Assembly: GCA_032334055.1 (NCBI GenBank) | Contig: JAUOZS010000001.1 | Span: 3,181,501 to 3,245,500, forward strand | Direction of reading: 5' to 3' | DNA from: Selenomonadales bacterium 4137-cl | GTDB taxonomy: Bacteria > Bacillota > Negativicutes > Sporomusales > UBA7701 | Length of the DNA: 64,000 nucleotides | In this document: in pieces, positions 61,185 through 64,000 of the stretch | Layout of the letters: the number at the start of each line of letters is the position of its first letter | Position numbering within the stretch: position 1 is the stretch's first letter | Notes under the pieces: model-generated | Told to the model about the DNA's origin: nothing | Databases searched by the model: none | The model's input: the letters and a program-made list of their open reading frames with translations, nothing else | Program-made: the position numbers and the translations under genes

Positions 61185-62039
61185 TTACGCAAACTGGCGT
61201 CGTTTTTCGAGCGGCGTCAGTTTTGTTTTGAGTTGAATACGCTCGTGGTTGTAGAAAAAAATGTAGTTATCAATAAGCTGACGCGCCTGATCGACCGTCT
61301 TTGGCTTATGCCGCCGGATACACTCGGTCTTAAGGATGCTGAAGAAGTTTTCTGCCGGCGCGTTGTCATAGCAGTTTCCCCGCCTTGACATGGACGGAGT
61401 AATGCCGTAATTTTGAGTTAGGGTGAAATATGCCTGGGAAGTGTATTGAAACCCCTGGTCACTGTGGAGGTGCAACTCTGCAGTGACCGCTTCTTTTGCC
61501 TTGGCTTGCCGAACGGTTCGCAGAACCAGGTTGACCGACTGCTCGGTTCCAGTCTGGTAGGCGACAATACTGTTGTCAAACAGGTCGCGAATCATGGATA
61601 GATACAAGGTTCCCTGCGGCGTCTGGATATAGGAAACATCCGTTACCCATTTCTGATTAGGTTTGATGGCTGTGAAATCGCGGCCGAGGATATTCGGATA
61701 CCGGTGCAGTTGACCGCTCATCTGCCGGTACTTTTTTCTGCGCCGGATTTGCGCCAGCAACCCGTACTTGTTCATGATGCGCAGCACCGCCTTATGGTTT
61801 TTCTTAATGCCTCGCCTCTCAAGCCATATCCCCACACGCCTATAACCGTAAGTTCCATTAGTCTGCCGCTGGCATTTTTGAATCAAGGCGGCCAACTTCT
61901 CCTCGGCGGATGACCGGTCTTTCCGTTTGAGATACGCGTAGTAGCCGCTTCTTGATACCTCAAAGAAATTACACATGACCGCAACCGGATGCTTGCCGGC
62001 ATTTTGCGCTATGGCTATGTACTTAACCTGTGCTCTCAC
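61185..62039 (-). CDS. IS3-family transposase, catalytic part (OrfB)
   Basis: This 284-residue protein starts at GTG 62039, overlapping the OrfA stop by three or four bases (ATGTGA). The integrase core DDE shows in WVTDVSYIQ, LHLHSDQGFQYTS and SRRGNCYDNAPAENFFSILKTE. An N-terminal HTH_21 domain has SRSGYYAYLKRKDRS. It looks complete, so the element may be active. The start codon overlap suggests coupling rather than the frameshift usual for the family. Confidence 0.93.
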   Translation of the reverse strand: MRAQVKYIAIAQNAGKHPVAVMCNFFEVSRSGYYAYLKRKDRSSAEEKLAALIQKCQRQTNGTYGYRRVGIWLERRGIKKNHKAVLRIMNKYGLLAQIRRRKKYRQMSGQLHRYPNILGRDFTAIKPNQKWVTDVSYIQTPQGTLYLSMIRDLFDNSIVAYQTGTEQSVNLVLRTVRQAKAKEAVTAELHLHSDQGFQYTSQAYFTLTQNYGITPSMSRRGNCYDNAPAENFFSILKTECIRRHKPKTVDQARQLIDNYIFFYNHERIQLKTKLTPLEKRRQFA

Positions 62040-62332
62040 ATCCTTCCAGCAGCGTGAAGAAAAGACCGGTATAGTTCCACTTCTCTTTCAAGTTCCCGTA
62101 TCCGCAGCTCCATCGCGTGGTGTGCAGTTATCGGGCTTTTTCTGGGGCGGCCTTTCTTCTTGGGGGATGCCGGAAGGGTGGTCTGTCTCCGATTGTACCG
62201 GTTAATCCAGTTCTTGATTTGTACTTTTTCAAGACCCAAGGCATCTGCTATCTCCCGCCTGGTTCTTCCATCTTGTCGCATTTGCAGGATAATCCGCTCA
62301 GCCGATTGCATATCTGTCCATTTCCGTGACAT
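62036..62332 (-). CDS. IS3-family transposase, DNA-binding part (OrfA)
   Basis: This 98-residue protein has a helix-turn-helix (MRQDGRTRREIADALGLEKVQIKNWINRYN) followed by the leucine-rich MELRIRELEREVELYRSFL, as in IS3 OrfA. It overlaps OrfB, and a GGAAGG just before that start supports translational coupling. Confidence 0.92.
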   Translation of the reverse strand: MSRKWTDMQSAERIILQMRQDGRTRREIADALGLEKVQIKNWINRYNRRQTTLPASPKKKGRPRKSPITAHHAMELRIRELEREVELYRSFLHAAGRM

Positions 62333-62439
62333 ACAAAACCTCCTATCGTAGTTATCCTACAACAGGAGGCTTTTTTGCTCAATGTCCGTTTTTTCGGGTT
62401 CAGTTCACCATGCGGGTCGGGGCTCTTTTACGCCCAATT

Positions 62440-62982
62440 CTAGGCGGCCGGTTCCTTTTGTTCGTGTTTTTCGATTATGAATAGGAGGTACGCCGCGGCG
62501 GCGACCACGAGGCCGATCACTAGCCAGTGGTTGATCCCGAGAGCCTGAGGGATAGTAATTTTGCCGAAATTGCCCCAGGTCAGCACGGTGGCTTTCATAA
62601 AAGGATAGGCCTCGGCGTATAGACCCGCCCCGACCAGCATTCCCAAAATGCCCCACAGGGCATCCCATCTGCCTTCCCCCAGGGCGCCGAGCGATGTGCC
62701 GGGGCAGTAGCCCAGCAGTGCCCACCCGACGCCGAACAGCAATCCGCCGAGGGCGACGCCGCCGACGATGGCCGGTTTTATCGACAGCTTGACAAGGCCG
62801 AGGTCATACAGCAGGTAGACGCCGATCATGGCGACGATTATGTGGGAAAGCATGAATTTGACGATGATAAAGTCCTTTAAGCGCAAGGCACCCAGTTGTT
62901 TGTCGTAGCGGAGGACTCTGCCCTTCTGCAGGAAGAATCCGAACAGGATGCCTGTTATTAAGCCGGCAAGCAATATGTTCAT
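62440..62982 (-). CDS. YeeE/YedE family sulphur transporter, second half
   Basis: This 180-residue protein has four to five membrane segments and the conserved cysteine loop GYCPGTSLGAL (near 90) with GKITIPQALGINHW. It pairs with the upstream 172-residue protein as the two halves of a YeeE-type transporter for thiosulphate or related sulphur compounds. Its ATG overlaps the stop of the partner (ATGA). It has no link to the homocysteine operon in position, but could feed the same sulphur pool. Confidence 0.9.
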   Translation of the reverse strand: MNILLAGLITGILFGFFLQKGRVLRYDKQLGALRLKDFIIVKFMLSHIIVAMIGVYLLYDLGLVKLSIKPAIVGGVALGGLLFGVGWALLGYCPGTSLGALGEGRWDALWGILGMLVGAGLYAEAYPFMKATVLTWGNFGKITIPQALGINHWLVIGLVVAAAAYLLFIIEKHEQKEPAA

Positions 62983-63497
62983 TTTTCATCACCTTTCCCG
63001 TATATAATCCGGGCTACGATTACGCCGCCCACGAAAAAGGCGATGAGCGCGATATAGCCGCTGACCGCGAGCTGCAGGGCGCCGCTCAGCCCGTGACCAC
63101 TGGGGCAGCCGTCGGCGAGGCGGACGCCGAACAGGGCGATGATGCCGCCGACGAAGGCGACGGCCGCCCGCTTGGCGACGCTGGGGCCGAAGCGCTCCCG
63201 CCACATATCGGGCACGGCCTGCAGGCGGAAGCTTCCCGAGGTAACCGCCGCGGCGAACGCGCCGATCATGATGCCGATGACGACCATAAACTGCCAGTCG
63301 ATTTTGGGGGCGTGGCGAACGAAGTATTCCAACTGTGTTAGTTTTTCAGGAGCAAATATCTTTTCTACCATGCCCGAGGCCCGCACGAAGGTCGTCGACG
63401 CGCCGAGATAATGGCCCGTTACCCAGACTGACAAGATTGATACTATGCCGCTGAGCCCACCTGCCAAATAGGGGTTCCAGCCTTTTCCTTCCTGCAT
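62979..63497 (-). CDS. YeeE/YedE family sulphur transporter, first half
   Basis: This 172-residue protein starts at ATG 63495-63497 behind GGAGAGTGG; the frame extending to 63578 has no better site. It has four or five membrane segments and the cysteine loop LADGCPSGHGLSGALQL. Together with the next gene it makes a complete transporter. An AT-rich promoter region precedes it (63550-63620). Confidence 0.88.
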   Translation of the reverse strand: MQEGKGWNPYLAGGLSGIVSILSVWVTGHYLGASTTFVRASGMVEKIFAPEKLTQLEYFVRHAPKIDWQFMVVIGIMIGAFAAAVTSGSFRLQAVPDMWRERFGPSVAKRAAVAFVGGIIALFGVRLADGCPSGHGLSGALQLAVSGYIALIAFFVGGVIVARIIYGKGDEK

Positions 63498-63759
63498 GAT
63501 TCCACTCTCCCGCTCCCACCCCCCATGGGGAGGGGTGGTTTTTGTTTTAATTCTACCAGACATTGCCGCATATTTCAATAATTATTATTAATTAATTTTA
63601 AATTTATTTTATAGGCGGGAAGGCTTTTTGCAAATTCGCCGGGAAGGGCACTTACCAGGAAAAGCCTGAACCGCCGCCACCCCGGAAATGCGCGGCGGGC
63701 GAAAGCACGTAGAACCCGCTCCCGAGCCGTTAGGCAAATCGGGCATAATGTGGCAGCCT

Positions 63760-64000
63760 TTATTTACTCCTTCTTTGCCACCCGTAGTATTGATTTCCCC
63801 GCGGTTCGACCGCCGCAGCGCCTCTTTCCCTGATCGTCGTCAAGTTTTCCTCGATAACAAATCCGTAGCTGCTTTTGAGAAAGGTCAGCTTTTCGCATTG
63901 CTCTGATTCACTGCATTGCCAGCATCCGTCATAGCCCTTGGCTCTGATGCATTTCAGCGCCCCGCATTCATGCTTGTTGCCGCCGAAGGAACAACCGCCC
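63760..64000 (-). CDS. Cysteine-rich DUF3795-like protein, C-terminal part (runs off the window)
   Basis: The minus strand from 64000 to the stop TAA at 63760-63762 encodes about 79 residues: GGCSFGGNKHECGALKCIRAKG, then YDGCWQCSESEQCEKLTFLKSS and a charged tail ending WQRRSK. Eight cysteines in short spacing and the C-x2-C pairs resemble the DUF3795 metal-binding family. The N-terminus is missing, so the identification is moderate. Confidence 0.6.
   Translation of the reverse strand, partial: GGCSFGGNKHECGALKCIRAKGYDGCWQCSESEQCEKLTFLKSSYGFVIEENLTTIRERGAAAVEPRGNQYYGWQRRSK

Larger units (their letters stand above)
61131..62402 (-). mobile_element. IS3-family insertion sequence, apparently intact
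   Basis: The element is about 1272 bases long. Its ends begin TGAACCC with imperfect inverted repeats: the left end (61131) TGAACCCCGGCCAATGGACA and the right end (reading inwards from 62402) TGAACCCGAAAAAACGGACA. A second shared block CTATCGTAGGA lies about 35 bases in on each side. It carries two transposase frames. I could not see a target duplication next to these ends. Confidence 0.85.

Noticed and set aside
61110..62425. Target-site duplication around the IS3 element
   Set aside because: CCATGC occurs on both sides, but not adjacent to the ends, and the 3-4 bases next to the ends (CAC and GTT) do not match.
63688..63906. 72-residue plus-strand frame near the right edge
   Set aside because: It lies opposite the cysteine-rich minus-strand gene and has no ribosome binding site or motif.

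Overview
The window is GC-rich (roughly 60 %), densely packed DNA that looks like the chromosome of an anaerobic, diderm member of the Firmicutes. A Negativicutes genome of the Sporomusaceae type is the best guess. The clues are Gram-positive style RNA regulation (three tryptophan T-boxes and one SAM-I riboswitch), a small beta-barrel protein ending in the outer-membrane signature ...VRF, a cysteine phytase of the type known from Selenomonas, many TRAP transporters for organic acids, and iron-sulphur and molybdenum enzymes. The species assignment is inference; no rRNA gene is present.

Region 1 (1-13.6 kb), amino acids and sulphur. A minus-strand trpD-F-C-B-A operon runs off the left edge. It sits behind two tandem T-boxes that both display a UGG specifier. 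Its trpF has no canonical start codon and probably begins at AUU. trpE and trpG are absent here. Divergent from it, a SAM-I riboswitch controls three genes (DUF39 protein, NIL/ferredoxin, UPF0280) that match the homocysteine-forming system first worked out in methanogens. Next come a low-GC orphan gene, two secreted proteins separated by copies of an imperfect ~220-bp repeat, a YiiX-like hydrolase, a stand-alone TrpB2 with its own Trp T-box, and an Fe-S aldo/keto reductase.

Region 2 (13.7-24.9 kb), housekeeping and signalling. This holds a repeat-rich helical protein, two HD-GYP proteins, GAPDH with a tiny DnaJ-like zinc protein, a membrane-anchored protein, an SDR, a small outer-membrane barrel, a PTS EIIC-EAL fusion and a DUF401 permease. 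The two HD-GYPs and the EAL fusion suggest active cyclic-di-GMP turnover.

Region 3 (24.9-47.2 kb), a sugar-acid island. Four complete TRAP systems (P, Q and M subunits each) surround two catabolic gene sets. One is mannonate dehydratase plus a fructuronate-reductase-type SDR, a GntR regulator and a zinc dehydrogenase. The other is a LarA-family nickel racemase/epimerase homologue, GarR-type tartronate-semialdehyde reductase, a split transketolase, a zinc dehydrogenase and a second GntR regulator with a striking 13-bp inverted repeat in its promoter. Uptake, epimerisation or oxidation, and entry into central metabolism appear to be encoded together.

Region 4 (47.3-64 kb), mixed. A DUF2087 regulator and a GIY-YIG protein are followed by a molybdopterin oxidoreductase with an unusual cysteine motif and its ferredoxin subunit. 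Then come azlCD with a divergent XRE-cupin regulator, a PTP-like phytase, an ABC-F protein, FabH, release factor 3, a NapH-like ferredoxin, an azoreductase-like flavoprotein, an intact IS3-family element, a split YeeE/YedE sulphur transporter and the end of a cysteine-rich DUF3795-like gene.
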